Shown: one piece after another, positions 1 to 7,969 of the stretch | Numbering within the stretch: the stretch's first letter is position 1 | Layout of the letters: every line of letters begins with the position of its first letter | Assembly (NCBI GenBank): GCA_902766885.1 | Contig: CACXFS010000063.1 | Location: forward strand, 1 to 43,061 | Direction of reading: 5' to 3' | Length of the DNA stretch: 43,061 nucleotides | Source of the DNA: an uncultured Ruminococcus sp. | GTDB taxonomy: Bacteria > Bacillota > Clostridia > Oscillospirales > Acutalibacteraceae | Made by a program: the position numbers and the translations under genes | The notes under the pieces: generated by a model | What the model was told of the DNA's origin: nothing | Databases searched by the model: none | Seen by the model: the letters and a program-made list of their open reading frames with translations, nothing else

Positions 1-3
1 CAT

Positions 4-46
4 TGCAATTTTTGTGTGGACACGGAGTGTGTATCCCTACGTTGAC
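4..46 (+). repeat. Degenerate copy of a dispersed intergenic repeat
   Basis: The stretch contains CAATTTTTGTGTGGACACGG followed by a TATCCCTACGTTGAC tail. The same string with an intact palindrome is found at 33612-33655. Positions 1-178 hold nothing else that I can support. Confidence 0.55.
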
Positions 47-178
47 AGATGACGTAAAGTAGTATCTTGCCTAAGAATCAGAAAAATGTATGACTCCCGA
101 GATACCGAGTTCTAAATCATATCCGACTTTTATAACGAACTAAAAAATTATAGTTTAGCAAACTTAATAAAACAATAA

Positions 179-207
179 CGGTACAGTCGATTGTGTTGAC
201 TGTACCG
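179..207 (-). terminator. Terminator after the antiporter gene
   Basis: A perfect 10-bp inverted repeat (CGGTACAGTC / GACTGTACCG) with a 9-nt loop lies just downstream of the antiporter stop. On the minus strand it is followed by a T-rich tract. The plus strand also runs into CTTTT, so it may act in both directions. Confidence 0.7.
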
Positions 208-224
208 CTTTTCATCTGTAATAT

Positions 225-1508
225 TTATTCGTCGTTGTTATCCTGAAACTGGTCTGATGTTATATTTGCGGTTGCGCCCACCGACTCCTGCGGATAAACC
301 TTTTCTTTTTCCACAGTTGCATTAAGTGCATTGTCGGGCTTTTTATCGGGCCACTTTGTATAAATCAGCTTGAGCAGAATGGGAGTTGCAAGCGATGAAA
401 CGATAATCAGAATGATTACGGGAGTGAAGAACTCGGGCGACATAAGTCCCGTATCCAGTCCCTTTTTGGCTACAATCAGTCCGACCTCTCCCCTGTTCAT
501 CATACCTACGCCGATTTTCAGCGAGTCGGTTGTGTTGAATCTGCAAAGCCTTGCTGTTCCGCCGCAGCCTACAACCTTTGTTACAAGCGCAACGGCAACG
601 AGCGCAATTGAAAACCACAGCATAGACATATCAAAATTATCAAAGCTTGTCTGAAGTCCGATACTTGCAAAGAAAACAGGACCGAAAATCATATAGGAGC
701 TTACGTCCATTTTTCTTTCAATATAGTGCGAATCCTTGATGTTGCAGAGGATAATACCTGCAACATATGCGCCTGTAATGTCGGCAATACCGAAAAATTC
801 TTCTGCGCAATACGCACACGCAAAGCAGAGCGCAAGTCCGAAAATCGGGATTCTTCTTGAATGGGGCCAGCGCTTGTCGAGCCACTTGAACAGAAAGTAC
901 AAAGCAAAACCAAGCACAATTGCAAGCGCAAAGAAAATAACAATATTAATGCAAACGCTGAGCGGCTGAACCTTCGGGTCTTTAAAACCGATTACAACGG
1001 TAAGCAGAACAATTCCGATTACGTCGTCAATAACTGCCGCTGAAAGAATTGTTGTAGCCACCTTGCCTTTAAGGTGTCCCATTTCTTTAAGTGCCTGAAT
1101 GGTTATGCTAACCGAGGTTGCGGCGAGAATTGTGCCGACAAAAACAGCCTCAAGCATCTGCATACCCGGTTCACCAAAGCCGAACGCAAGGTAAATTGCC
1201 GCACCGCCGAGGATTGACACAACAACGCCCGCCAGCGCAATCATAAACGATACAAAGCCTGTTTTCACAAGCTCCTTCAAATCTGTTCCCAGACCTGCCG
1301 CAAACATCAGCAGTACAACGCCGATTTCAGCCATTCCGGCAATAAAATTATCGTACTGAACGAAGTTAAGCAGGCACGGTCCCACGATAAGTCCTGCAAT
1401 AATCTCGCCGACAACCTGCGGTCCGTGAAGCTTGCGCACAATAAGTCCGCAAAGCTTTGCAGCAATCAGAATTATGGCGAGGTTTTTTAAAATCTCAAGC
1501 GTTTCCAC
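225..1508 (-). CDS. Cation:proton antiporter, CPA2 family (NapA/KefB-like)
   Basis: This is a 427-residue, very hydrophobic protein with about 12-13 membrane segments. It should exchange Na+ (or K+) for H+ across the cytoplasmic membrane. The family signature is visible as AAVIDDVIGI near residue 160; the paired Asp is the ion-binding motif of the NapA-like, electrogenic branch of CPA2. A GARxGExGL-like helix appears as MNRGEVGLIVA near residue 340. The C-terminal tail is short and hydrophilic and lacks the TrkA-N domain of full KefB/KefC, so nucleotide or thiol gating is unlikely. The start is GTG at 1508, 6 nt after a GAGGTG ribosome site. It is transcribed alone. Family assignment is firm; the transported ion is inferred. 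Confidence 0.85.
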   Translation of the reverse strand: METLEILKNLAIILIAAKLCGLIVRKLHGPQVVGEIIAGLIVGPCLLNFVQYDNFIAGMAEIGVVLLMFAAGLGTDLKELVKTGFVSFMIALAGVVVSILGGAAIYLAFGFGEPGMQMLEAVFVGTILAATSVSITIQALKEMGHLKGKVATTILSAAVIDDVIGIVLLTVVIGFKDPKVQPLSVCINIVIFFALAIVLGFALYFLFKWLDKRWPHSRRIPIFGLALCFACAYCAEEFFGIADITGAYVAGIILCNIKDSHYIERKMDVSSYMIFGPVFFASIGLQTSFDNFDMSMLWFSIALVAVALVTKVVGCGGTARLCRFNTTDSLKIGVGMMNRGEVGLIVAKKGLDTGLMSPEFFTPVIILIIVSSLATPILLKLIYTKWPDKKPDNALNATVEKEKVYPQESVGATANITSDQFQDNNDE

Positions 1509-1550
1509 AAACTACACCTCATTCTTTAAATTACATTTTAAACCATTAAT

Positions 1551-1578
1551 ATTTTAGCACGAAACAGACAAAATTCAA
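1551..1578 (-). promoter_or_regulatory. Sigma-A-type promoter for the antiporter
   Basis: On the minus strand, TTGAAT (1573-1578) and TAAAAT (1551-1556) are separated by 16 nt, about 45 nt upstream of the GTG start. Confidence 0.5.
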
Positions 1579-1651
1579 CTTAAAGAAATGCCATTTGACA
1601 ATTTCTATGTATTCACCAAAACGCTTTATTTTTGATAAAAAAATCTATTAA

Positions 1652-1696
1652 TAAATAAAACAGCCAAAATGCTCACAAAGCGATTTCGGCTGTTTT
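1652..1696 (-). terminator. Terminator after folT
   Basis: AAAACAGCC pairs with GGCTGTTTT around a long loop, and on the minus strand the stem runs into TTTTATTTATT. It sits directly downstream of the folT stop. Confidence 0.7.
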
Positions 1697-1707
1697 ATAA
1701 CAAAATA

Positions 1708-2274
1708 TCAGGTTTTTAAGCGACTCGGCATTTTTATTTTTGCTGCAAGCTTGCCAACTGCAAAGATAAGCAGGATTTCGGGTATGCACTTAAATCCTAC
1801 GCTGATAAATCTTGCCGACAAAAGTGCAGGATAAGAAGAATCCGCCAGAATAATATTAAGCCAGTAAGCCGCAAGGAAGGTTTCTACCAAAAGCGTGTTT
1901 GTTACCCAAGCAATGATAGTTCTGGGGAGAGAAATGTTATTCTTGTAAAAAGCAAATCCGTAGATAAGTCCGGTAAGGAGTCCGCTTATGGTAAAGCCGG
2001 GGAAATAGCCGCCTGCTGTCGGGAACAAAAAGAACGAGATTATGTCGCCCAACGCTCCGACAAGACCGGCAGGAATCGGACCGAACATTACGCCCGCAAC
2101 GGCTATCGGCAAAAATGCACCGCTGAGCTTTACGCTGTTGCCGAACACGGGCAGAGTTGCATTTGCAAATAAGCCGAGCACAACTCTGAGTGCAAGGAGC
2201 ATTGCGATTGCGGCAAGCGAATAGACGTTCTTAAGCTCGCCGAGTGAACCTGTGAGTTTTTTTACTGTTGACAT
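1708..2274 (-). CDS. folT: ECF transporter S component, folate type
   Basis: This 188-residue membrane protein has about six hydrophobic segments and is the substrate-binding S subunit of an energy-coupling-factor transporter. S subunits of this size borrow the shared EcfA/EcfA'/EcfT module, which is not in the window. The pattern LSGAFLPIAVAGVMFGP followed by a Gly/Pro-rich loop and a long LGDIISFFLFPTGG-like segment is typical of the FolT family. Substrate assignment is strengthened by the tetrahydrofolate riboswitch in its leader. The ATG at 2274 has a good AGGAGG site 8 nt upstream. The SD lies next to the 3' arm of a small CCTGAA/TTCAGG hairpin (about 2286-2310), which could add a layer of translational control. 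Confidence 0.85.
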   Translation of the reverse strand: MSTVKKLTGSLGELKNVYSLAAIAMLLALRVVLGLFANATLPVFGNSVKLSGAFLPIAVAGVMFGPIPAGLVGALGDIISFFLFPTAGGYFPGFTISGLLTGLIYGFAFYKNNISLPRTIIAWVTNTLLVETFLAAYWLNIILADSSYPALLSARFISVGFKCIPEILLIFAVGKLAAKIKMPSRLKT

Positions 2275-2315
2275 TTAAAATACCTCCTGAAAACTCGATG
2301 TTGCTTCAGGAAATA

Positions 2316-2345
2316 TAAAAAGGCGGACAGAAAACTGCCCGCCTT
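2316..2345 (-). terminator. Riboswitch-controlled intrinsic terminator of folT
   Basis: On the minus strand AGGCGGGCAG and CTGTCCGCCT form a GC-rich stem followed by a run of T. It lies between the THF aptamer and the folT SD, the usual place for an expression platform working by premature termination. Confidence 0.8.
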
Positions 2346-2362
2346 GAAACGTCCCAAAGTAA

Positions 2363-2431
2363 CAGCGGGATGCGAAATCTGCACCGCAGAGGTTTCCCTC
2401 TTTCGTTTCTGCGGCAACTCCCCGTCCGCAG
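2363..2431 (-). promoter_or_regulatory. THF (tetrahydrofolate) riboswitch
   Basis: The minus strand reads GGGGAGUUGCCGCAG, a variable hairpin, then GCGGUGCAG and GCAUCCCGC. The conserved 3' core (GCGGUG plus an A-rich bulge plus GCAUCC paired back to the 5' strand) matches what I know of the THF-I class, which controls folT and folE genes in Firmicutes. The gene it precedes fits. The aptamer is followed by a strong terminator, so folate excess would be expected to shut off transcription. Assignment is from motif memory without a covariance-model search. Confidence 0.75.
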
Positions 2432-2490
2432 AACACTTCACGCACAAATTTCTACTCTGTGAATATTACAAACATTGTGTTTGCTCTTAA

Positions 2491-2518
2491 ATTATATCAC
2501 TCATATCAGATTTGTCAA
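2491..2518 (-). promoter_or_regulatory. Promoter of the folT leader
   Basis: TTGACA (2513-2518) and TATAAT (2491-2496) on the minus strand are both perfect consensus hexamers with 16 nt between them, about 50 nt before the aptamer. Confidence 0.7.
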
Positions 2519-2525
2519 TATAAAT

Positions 2526-3236
2526 TTAAAACACACCGTTAATAATGAGAATTACAAGCACGCAGGTAAGGATAATAATTCCTGCAACAACGACTGCGCC
2601 GATGATTGAATTTTTCTTGCTTTTCTCCTCAAACGTCTGTTTCGGAATGAGGTTAGCTTTTTGCAAGGCTTCAATTGCAAATCTGAAAATAAACAGTGCA
2701 ATTCCGCCGTTAAGTCCTGCCTTAATCAGATTAAACGGAACGAATACGGGAAGTAACATTTCTACGATTGCCTCTCTCGGAATACCCTGATAAATCGGAG
2801 TGAGAATGTAGTTCCACAGCAACATTGCAACCGTCATAAGTACTGCGCCGATGATGATTCCGACAATTGCGCCCGACGTTGTCTTTTTCTTTTTATAGAC
2901 AAATGACGCAGGGCATACAAGGCAGATTGTCGCAAGCACGTTCATAATACAGCCGATAGGTCCTGTTGTGCTGAACGTCACCATTTCGACAAGGCAGATT
3001 ACAACCGACATAATAAGTCCCGACAATGGTCCGAAAATGTATGCGCCGATAAGGATAATTGCGCTCTTGAACTCCAAATCAAGGTACGGTGCGGCAGGAA
3101 TAATCGGAATTCTGCACACAAGCACAACAACGTAAGCCATAGCGGCAATCAGAGCCATGATTACCATTTTCTTTACTCTGTACGAGCTTTCGGCAGGGTT
3201 AACTACCTTTGTTTGTTTTTCTTTTGTGTTTACCAT
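2526..3236 (-). CDS. ribU: ECF transporter S component, riboflavin type
   Basis: This is a membrane protein of 236 residues from the ATG at 3236, which has an AGGAGG site 7 nt upstream. An open frame extends further upstream through the FMN leader, but those codons are riboswitch RNA, not protein. The N-terminus is a short basic cytoplasmic stretch, followed by about six hydrophobic helices and a final single helix near residues 210-235. The segment PYLDLEFKSAIILIGAYIFGPLSG is the RibU-type substrate-loop region found in S components. The FMN riboswitch in its leader makes riboflavin (or FMN) uptake the natural role. Like folT it needs an EcfAA'T module encoded elsewhere. Confidence 0.85.
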   Translation of the reverse strand: MVNTKEKQTKVVNPAESSYRVKKMVIMALIAAMAYVVVLVCRIPIIPAAPYLDLEFKSAIILIGAYIFGPLSGLIMSVVICLVEMVTFSTTGPIGCIMNVLATICLVCPASFVYKKKKTTSGAIVGIIIGAVLMTVAMLLWNYILTPIYQGIPREAIVEMLLPVFVPFNLIKAGLNGGIALFIFRFAIEALQKANLIPKQTFEEKSKKNSIIGAVVVAGIIILTCVLVILIINGVF

Positions 3237-3306
3237 AAAAATCCTCCTAAACATATTTGTTTTCAGGCGTATAATAACCGCCCCTGCAAATCGGCTGTCA
3301 AGGAAA

Positions 3307-3338
3307 ATAAAAAAGCTCCGCAGTATCTGCGAAGCTTT
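3307..3338 (-). terminator. Terminator of the FMN riboswitch
   Basis: On the minus strand AAGCTTCGCAG and CTGCGGAGCTT form an 11-bp stem around ATA, followed by six T. It separates the FMN aptamer from the ribU SD and is the likely off-state structure. Confidence 0.8.
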
Positions 3339-3392
3339 CCGATAAAACAACTCAAGATGTTCCGCAACATAAAACTGCGAAACAAAAGCTGA

Positions 3393-3508
3393 TTCTTCTC
3401 GTATCCGGACTTTAACCGTCGGTGTCTGAATTTCACAGACTCGGCAAGCATTGCTTGTTCGCGGACTATAACCGCCGGTGGAGAATTTCACTCCGCCCCG
3501 AAGACAAC
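3393..3508 (-). promoter_or_regulatory. FMN riboswitch (RFN element)
   Basis: All hallmark strings of the RFN element are present in order on the minus strand: UCUUCGGGGCGGAGUGAAAU, ACCGGCGGU, AGUCCGCGA, GUGAAAUUC, ACCGACGGUUAAAGUCCGGA, then GAGAAGA closing P1. The downstream terminator and transporter gene complete a standard FMN-responsive transcription attenuator. The 3237-3590 interval is otherwise leader sequence. Confidence 0.95.
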
Positions 3509-3518
3509 CGTTAATATT

Positions 3519-3546
3519 ATTATATATCGTATTTTATATTTGTCAA
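3519..3546 (-). promoter_or_regulatory. Promoter of the ribU leader
   Basis: Perfect TTGACA (3541-3546) and TATAAT (3519-3524) on the minus strand with a 16-nt spacer. Transcription would begin just before the aptamer. Confidence 0.7.
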
Positions 3547-3590
3547 CTCTTTTTTGACCGCTAAAAAGTCGGCGATAAGCAAAAAGTTGT

Positions 3591-4382
3591 TTAAGAATTT
3601 TTAAGGTTTGTCGCCTTTGAAACGTTTCTCTTTTTCGGCTTTTCGGGCTTGACTGTCTTGCCCTTGTATTTACGAGCCGCTTTTGACGCTTTTTTAAGGT
3701 CATCGTCAAAGTATTCAAAAAGACTTTCGAATTCTTCATTTGAAAGGCTGTTTAAAATTACAACCGTAATGATTGAGCGTGTGTCAACGTCGCCGTTGCC
3801 GTACTGCAAATTAAACACGCCTGCAAACTTTTCAAGCTCAGGCTTTGACGCTCTTTTGATATATGCTGCAACCTTGGGAGCAATATGCTCCTTTGCAAAG
3901 GTTGCACCACGGAACGGGAAGTAGCAATCTTCTTCGTTCTTGATTTCATCTCTTAATTCAGGGAAATATGTTACAAAACGCTTTGCAAGGAATTTCGGCG
4001 TAGCTGTTCCGTCGTCGTCCTTCTTCTTTTTCTGCTTGACCTGCTTTGCACGCTTTATTGCAACTGCACCCGAAACGCCCTCTACAAAGTCGTTTGCAAT
4101 ACTCTCAGCGTCCTTCTGCTCTGCAAATTCATCGTCATAAAGCCACGTTGCAAGAGTTTTCCACTCATTGTCGGGACCGTCCTCTGTCATTGTGCAGGAA
4201 CGGAGCACCATCTGCTGTTTATCCTTGAAGTACACAACAGAATATGCGAGATTCTGACTTGTAAAAAGTGCAACAAGTTCGTTTTCGTTATCAGTTGCTA
4301 CCTTCTGCTTTGTATAGCCTGTCTTGACAAGCTCTGCCTCAACTTTGCCTACTATTAAATCAAATGCCTTTTTATATTCCAA
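3591..4382 (-). CDS. Unrecognised cytoplasmic protein with a basic C-terminal tail
   Basis: I do not recognise this 263-residue protein. It has no signal peptide or membrane segment. It divides into an alpha/beta-looking N-terminal part (to about residue 115), a lysine-rich linker (KQVKQKKKKDDDG), a second folded part with ATPKFLAKRFVTYFPEL and PFRGATFAKEHIAPKVAAYI, and a strongly basic, probably disordered tail (KYKGKTVKPEKPKKR). The basic linker and tail suggest nucleic-acid or ribosome contact, but that is only inference. It has a perfect-consensus promoter, so it is probably well expressed. It stands alone, convergent to nothing and divergent from murI. Confidence 0.7.
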   Translation of the reverse strand: MEYKKAFDLIVGKVEAELVKTGYTKQKVATDNENELVALFTSQNLAYSVVYFKDKQQMVLRSCTMTEDGPDNEWKTLATWLYDDEFAEQKDAESIANDFVEGVSGAVAIKRAKQVKQKKKKDDDGTATPKFLAKRFVTYFPELRDEIKNEEDCYFPFRGATFAKEHIAPKVAAYIKRASKPELEKFAGVFNLQYGNGDVDTRSIITVVILNSLSNEEFESLFEYFDDDLKKASKAARKYKGKTVKPEKPKKRNVSKATNLKNS

Positions 4383-4417
4383 CGTAATCTTCCTCTCGGA
4401 TTAGTCTGTACTTAGCC

Positions 4418-4446
4418 ATTATACAATTAATTATAGCATTTGTCAA
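4418..4446 (-). promoter_or_regulatory. Perfect consensus sigma-A promoter
   Basis: TTGACA (4441-4446), a 17-nt spacer, then TATAAT (4418-4423) on the minus strand. The expected start point gives a 5' leader of about 28 nt for the unknown 263-aa gene. Confidence 0.75.
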
Positions 4447-4473
4447 AGGTTTTGACTAATAAATAAATTGATT

Positions 4474-4502
4474 TTGACTTGCAACAATCGACTTAATATG
4501 TT
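4474..4502 (+). promoter_or_regulatory. Probable promoter of the murI operon
   Basis: TTGACT (4474-4479), 17 nt, then TATGTT (4497-4502). The -10 is weak, the -35 and spacing are good. It lies about 40 nt before the murI ATG. Confidence 0.45.
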
Positions 4503-4543
4503 ATTATTTAATTTGTATATATCAACACAAAGAAGGTTATAAT

Positions 4544-5362
4544 ATGTCATCCCGAAACGCAATCGGAGTTTTTGACTCCGGACTCGGCGGACTGAGCGCA
4601 GTCAAGGAGTTTCTGCACGTTCTTCCGAACGAAAAAATCATATATTTCGGCGATACGGGCAGAGTCCCCTACGGCAACCGAAGCCGTGACACAATTAAAA
4701 AATATGCATTTCAGGATACGTCATTCCTGCTTGAAAACAACGTAAAAATGGTTGTTGCCGCCTGCGGTACGGTAAGCTCCGTTGCAGGGGACGAGCTTGA
4801 AAAAAAGCTCTCTGTTCCCTATACAGGCGTTGTAAACCCAACCGCCTTTACCGCCGCACACAAGACGAAAAACGGCAAAATCGGAATTATCGGCACAGCC
4901 GCAACAATCGGAAGCCACAGTTACAAATTAAGGCTTGAAAAGCTGAATCCGGATTTCAAGGTTTATGAGCAGGCTTGTTCGCTGTTTGTACCGCTTGTAG
5001 AAAGCGGAATAATCTGCCGTGACGACCAGATTGTACGCCTTGTTGTAAGACGTTATCTTTCAGAGCTTAAGGACGAGGGAATTGACACGTTGATTTTAGG
5101 CTGTACGCACTATCCGCTTTTGAGGGACGCAATTTCCGACTTTATGGGCGAGGGCGTTACACTTGTTGACTCGGGATACGAAACGGCTGTTTATGCCGCT
5201 AAAATTTTAAAGGAACAGAATCTTCTCAACGACGACTGCGCGCAGAAGAACCCCGAATTCTACGTCAGCGACACACCCGACGGCTTTGAAAGCGTTGCAG
5301 GACTTTTCCTCGGACGTGATATGGAGCACAGGGTTACGCAGATTGACATTGAGCAATATTAA
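4544..5362 (+). CDS. murI: Glutamate racemase
   Basis: This enzyme interconverts L- and D-glutamate to supply D-Glu for peptidoglycan. The 272-residue length is usual. The N-terminal GVFDSGLGGLS motif and FGDTGRVPYG substrate loop are clear. The two catalytic cysteines are Cys74 (in AACGTVSS) and Cys187 (in LGCTHYP, with His189). The first motif reads ACGT where many family members have ACNT, so the usual Asn after the catalytic Cys is Gly; the rest of the active site looks intact. It is followed after 16 nt by the DUF1934 gene and then argS, so the three are probably co-transcribed. Confidence 0.92.
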   Translation: MSSRNAIGVFDSGLGGLSAVKEFLHVLPNEKIIYFGDTGRVPYGNRSRDTIKKYAFQDTSFLLENNVKMVVAACGTVSSVAGDELEKKLSVPYTGVVNPTAFTAAHKTKNGKIGIIGTAATIGSHSYKLRLEKLNPDFKVYEQACSLFVPLVESGIICRDDQIVRLVVRRYLSELKDEGIDTLILGCTHYPLLRDAISDFMGEGVTLVDSGYETAVYAAKILKEQNLLNDDCAQKNPEFYVSDTPDGFESVAGLFLGRDMEHRVTQIDIEQY

Positions 5363-5378
5363 ATAATGGGTAAAAAAT

Positions 5379-5825
5379 ATGGCTGATAAGGAAAAATATC
5401 TGATTTCAATAATTGGAGAACAAACGCTTGACGGTGAAACGGACAAGGTTGAGGTGCTCACCTCGGGCAATTATATGATGAAAAAAAATCACTGCTACAT
5501 CGGCTACAAGGAGTATGACGAGGAAAATCCGAACAACCACTCCGACAACCTCATCAAGGTCGAGGATGACATCGTCACTATCATTAGAAAGGGCGAAACA
5601 CAGTCACGCCTTATGCTTGAAAAGGGCAAACGTCATCAGTGCCTTTACCAGACGATTGCAGGCGATTTGATGATTGGCGTTTTTACAAAGACTATGAAAA
5701 ATACGCTTAATGAAAAGGGCGGCACGCTTGAAGTAAGCTACACGCTCGACTTCAACACCGACCTCGTAAGCGAAAACAGATTTAAAATAACGGTAGAAGA
5801 AAAAAACAACAGGAATGAGGATTAA
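5379..5825 (+). CDS. DUF1934 protein (YwiB-like, calycin-type fold)
   Basis: This is a 148-residue soluble protein made largely of predicted beta strands. It matches the DUF1934/YwiB family in length and pattern (LISIIGEQTLDGETDKVEVLTSG at the start, VSYTLDF and NRFKITVEE near the end). The family's biochemical role is unknown to me. In Bacillus subtilis the family member ywiB also sits next to argS, and here the stop lies 1 nt before the argS ATG, so the link with argS is conserved. Close spacing suggests translational coupling. Confidence 0.85.
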   Translation: MADKEKYLISIIGEQTLDGETDKVEVLTSGNYMMKKNHCYIGYKEYDEENPNNHSDNLIKVEDDIVTIIRKGETQSRLMLEKGKRHQCLYQTIAGDLMIGVFTKTMKNTLNEKGGTLEVSYTLDFNTDLVSENRFKITVEEKNNRNED

Positions 5826-5826
5826 A

Positions 5827-7563
5827 ATGGACACTTACGCAAAAGCGGTCAATATGCTTAAAAAGGCAATTACAAACGCAATTAACAAGGCAATCGAGAA
5901 CGGAGAGCTTCCTCAGGCAGAGCTTCCGCAGTTTATAATTGAAACTCCTGCCGACAGGACTCACGGCGACTTTGCAACAAACGCCGCAATGGCAGGCGCA
6001 AAATCTTTCAGAATGCCGCCGTTTAAAATTGCGCAGGCTATAACGGCTAACCTTGACCTTGAGGGTACAATGTGCGAACGCTTTGAAACGGCAGGACCGG
6101 GATTTATCAACTTCTTTCTCGGAACAGAGTTTTATTCAAACGTAATAAGAGAAATTCAGAGCGACCCCGAAAATTACGGCAGAAGCGAGTATGGCGCAGA
6201 CGAAAAGGTAATGGTTGAATTCGTTTCGGCAAACCCGACAGGTCCTATGCATATGGGCAACGCAAGGGGCGGTGCGCTCGGCGACTGTCTTGCCGCTGTA
6301 CTTGACAAAGCAGGCTACAACGTGTGGCGTGAGTTCTACGTTAACGACGCAGGCAATCAGATTGAAAAATTCGGCTGTTCGCTTGAGGCTCGTTATCTTC
6401 AGATTTTCAAGGGCGATGAAATTGAATTTCCCGAGGACGGCTATCAGGGTGCTGACATCACAGAGCTTGCTCAGGAATATGCTGACCTCAACGGCGACAG
6501 CCTTGTAAATGTATCAAGCGAGGAGCGCAAAAGCGCACTTGTCGGCTTTGCACTTCCGAAGAATATCAAGAAGATGCAGGACGATATGGCAAAGTACAAA
6601 ATCTTCTACGACAAGTGGTTCTTCGAAAGCGAGCTTCACAAGAGCGGCGCAGTAAAGGCTGTTGTTGATTTGCTTACAGAAAAGGGCCTGACATATGAAA
6701 AAGAGGGCGCAATCTGGTACAAAAATAAGCAGGTGCTTACCGAAAAGCTTTTAAAAGAGGGCAAGAGTCAAAAGTACATTGACAACCTTGAATTAAAGGA
6801 CGACGTGCTTATCCGTCAGAACGGCAACCCCACCTACTTTACGGCTGACATTGCGTATCACAAGAATAAATTTGACAGAGGTTTTACAACGCTTATTGAC
6901 GTGTGGGGTGCCGACCACCACGGACACGTTATGAGAATGAAGGGTGCAATGGACGCTATCGGCTATGACGGCGACAAGCTTGACGTTGTGCTTATGCAGC
7001 TTGTAAAGCTTGTAAGAAACGGCGAGCTTGTAAGAATGAGCAAGCGTACGGGCAAGGCTATTCAGCTCGGAGATTTGCTTGACGAGGTGCCCGTTGACAG
7101 CGCAAGATTCCTGTTCAACACAAGAGAGGCTAACACACAGATGGACTTTGACCTCGACCTTGCTGTAAGTCAGGACAACCAGAATCCCGTTTACTACGTT
7201 CAGTATGCACACGCAAGAATTTGCAGTATCTTCAAGTCGCTTGCAAAGGACGGAATCAACCCCCGTGAGTGCAGTGCAGATGAGCTTGCTCTGCTGACTG
7301 CTCCCGAAGAACGTGAGCTTATCAATCACCTTGCTTCATATACAAGCGAGATTATCAGTGCCGCAAAAGACTATGACCCCACAAAGATTACACGCTACGT
7401 AACCCAGCTTGCAACGCTGTTCCACAAGTTCTACAACGCCTGCCGTGTAAAAGGCGAGGACGAAGGGCTTATGCAGGCAAGGCTTGCGCTCTGCGACTGC
7501 GTAAGGGCGGTAATTAAAAACGTACTGACAATGTTTAACATAAGCTGTCCCGAGAGTATGTAA
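5827..7563 (+). CDS. argS: Arginine--tRNA ligase
   Basis: This enzyme charges tRNA-Arg. From the ATG at 5827 it is 578 residues. That start has GAGGA 5-6 nt upstream; an in-frame ATG at 5815 inside the preceding gene has a poorer site. An N-terminal Arg-tRNA synthetase-specific domain (to about residue 115) is followed by the class I catalytic core with SANPTGPMHMGNARGG (HIGH-type motif HMGN at 142-145). The KMSK-type loop is MSKRTG near residue 395 and the anticodon-binding domain is C-terminal (DALR-type, TRYVTQLATLFHKFYNACRV). All expected elements are present. Confidence 0.95.
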   Translation: MDTYAKAVNMLKKAITNAINKAIENGELPQAELPQFIIETPADRTHGDFATNAAMAGAKSFRMPPFKIAQAITANLDLEGTMCERFETAGPGFINFFLGTEFYSNVIREIQSDPENYGRSEYGADEKVMVEFVSANPTGPMHMGNARGGALGDCLAAVLDKAGYNVWREFYVNDAGNQIEKFGCSLEARYLQIFKGDEIEFPEDGYQGADITELAQEYADLNGDSLVNVSSEERKSALVGFALPKNIKKMQDDMAKYKIFYDKWFFESELHKSGAVKAVVDLLTEKGLTYEKEGAIWYKNKQVLTEKLLKEGKSQKYIDNLELKDDVLIRQNGNPTYFTADIAYHKNKFDRGFTTLIDVWGADHHGHVMRMKGAMDAIGYDGDKLDVVLMQLVKLVRNGELVRMSKRTGKAIQLGDLLDEVPVDSARFLFNTREANTQMDFDLDLAVSQDNQNPVYYVQYAHARICSIFKSLAKDGINPRECSADELALLTAPEERELINHLASYTSEIISAAKDYDPTKITRYVTQLATLFHKFYNACRVKGEDEGLMQARLALCDCVRAVIKNVLTMFNISCPESM

Positions 7564-7587
7564 GTCGAGTGCTCGACACGCAGATTT
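7564..7587 (+). repeat. Dispersed palindromic module (GTCGAGTGCTCGACACGC)
   Basis: GTCGAG-TG-CTCGAC followed by ACGCAGATTT, starting immediately after the argS stop. Relatives lie at 33315-33338 (plus) and 36321-36345 (minus). The dyad here could also serve as a weak transcription end signal, but no T run follows. Confidence 0.55.
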
Positions 7588-7651
7588 GGCAGACAGGTTG
7601 ATATTTATCAAAACTTCTTTGCCCGACTGTATACAAGGAATATACTAAAAA

Positions 7652-7900
7652 ATGAAAAATCCAAGACGACTAAACGAAAGTGACGACCAATACAGGGCAT
7701 ATATACTTGACAAGCTTGTTATGATTCTGAAGATTTTCGCATTGTTCGGTATTGTAGGCGAAATTGCGATGATTATTAATCTGATAATCAACGGCTTCGG
7801 TGAATTTGACCTCGGTAAGTTGCTTATTTATATACTCCCTGCTTTTGTCTTTATTTGCAGTGTACTGATATTGAAAAAGCTGAAAAATCTTGATAAATAA
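7652..7900 (+). CDS. Small membrane protein, unrecognised
   Basis: This is an 82-residue protein with a charged N-terminus (residues 1-20), then two hydrophobic helices (about 23-48 and 56-75) and a basic tail (KKLKNLDK). I do not recognise a family. There is no strong SD before the ATG. A convincing hairpin terminator follows the gene, which supports a real transcript. Confidence 0.55.
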   Translation: MKNPRRLNESDDQYRAYILDKLVMILKIFALFGIVGEIAMIINLIINGFGEFDLGKLLIYILPAFVFICSVLILKKLKNLDK

Positions 7901-7933
7901 TCAAACAATGTATAATAAAACTTTATATGCAAA

Positions 7934-7969
7934 AAATAAAACCACCTCATTACAAAGGTGGTTTTATTT
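7934..7969 (+). terminator. Perfect 14-bp hairpin ending at the next start codon
   Basis: AAATAAAACCACCT (7934-7947) pairs perfectly with AGGTGGTTTTATTT (7956-7969) around an 8-nt loop. It looks like a terminator for the upstream small gene. Its 3' arm is also the SD (AGGTGG) of the next gene and ends at the base before that gene's ATG. Confidence 0.7.

Noticed and set aside
2262-2447. 61-codon open frame in the folT leader
   Set aside because: It lies over the THF aptamer and terminator; the RNA structure explains the sequence.
3237-3491. N-terminal extension of ribU to 3491
   Set aside because: The extension is a read-through of the FMN riboswitch; the strong SD is at the ATG 3236.
6793-7329. 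178-codon open frame antisense to argS
   Set aside because: Shadow frame inside a complete argS; unusual composition and no known motif.
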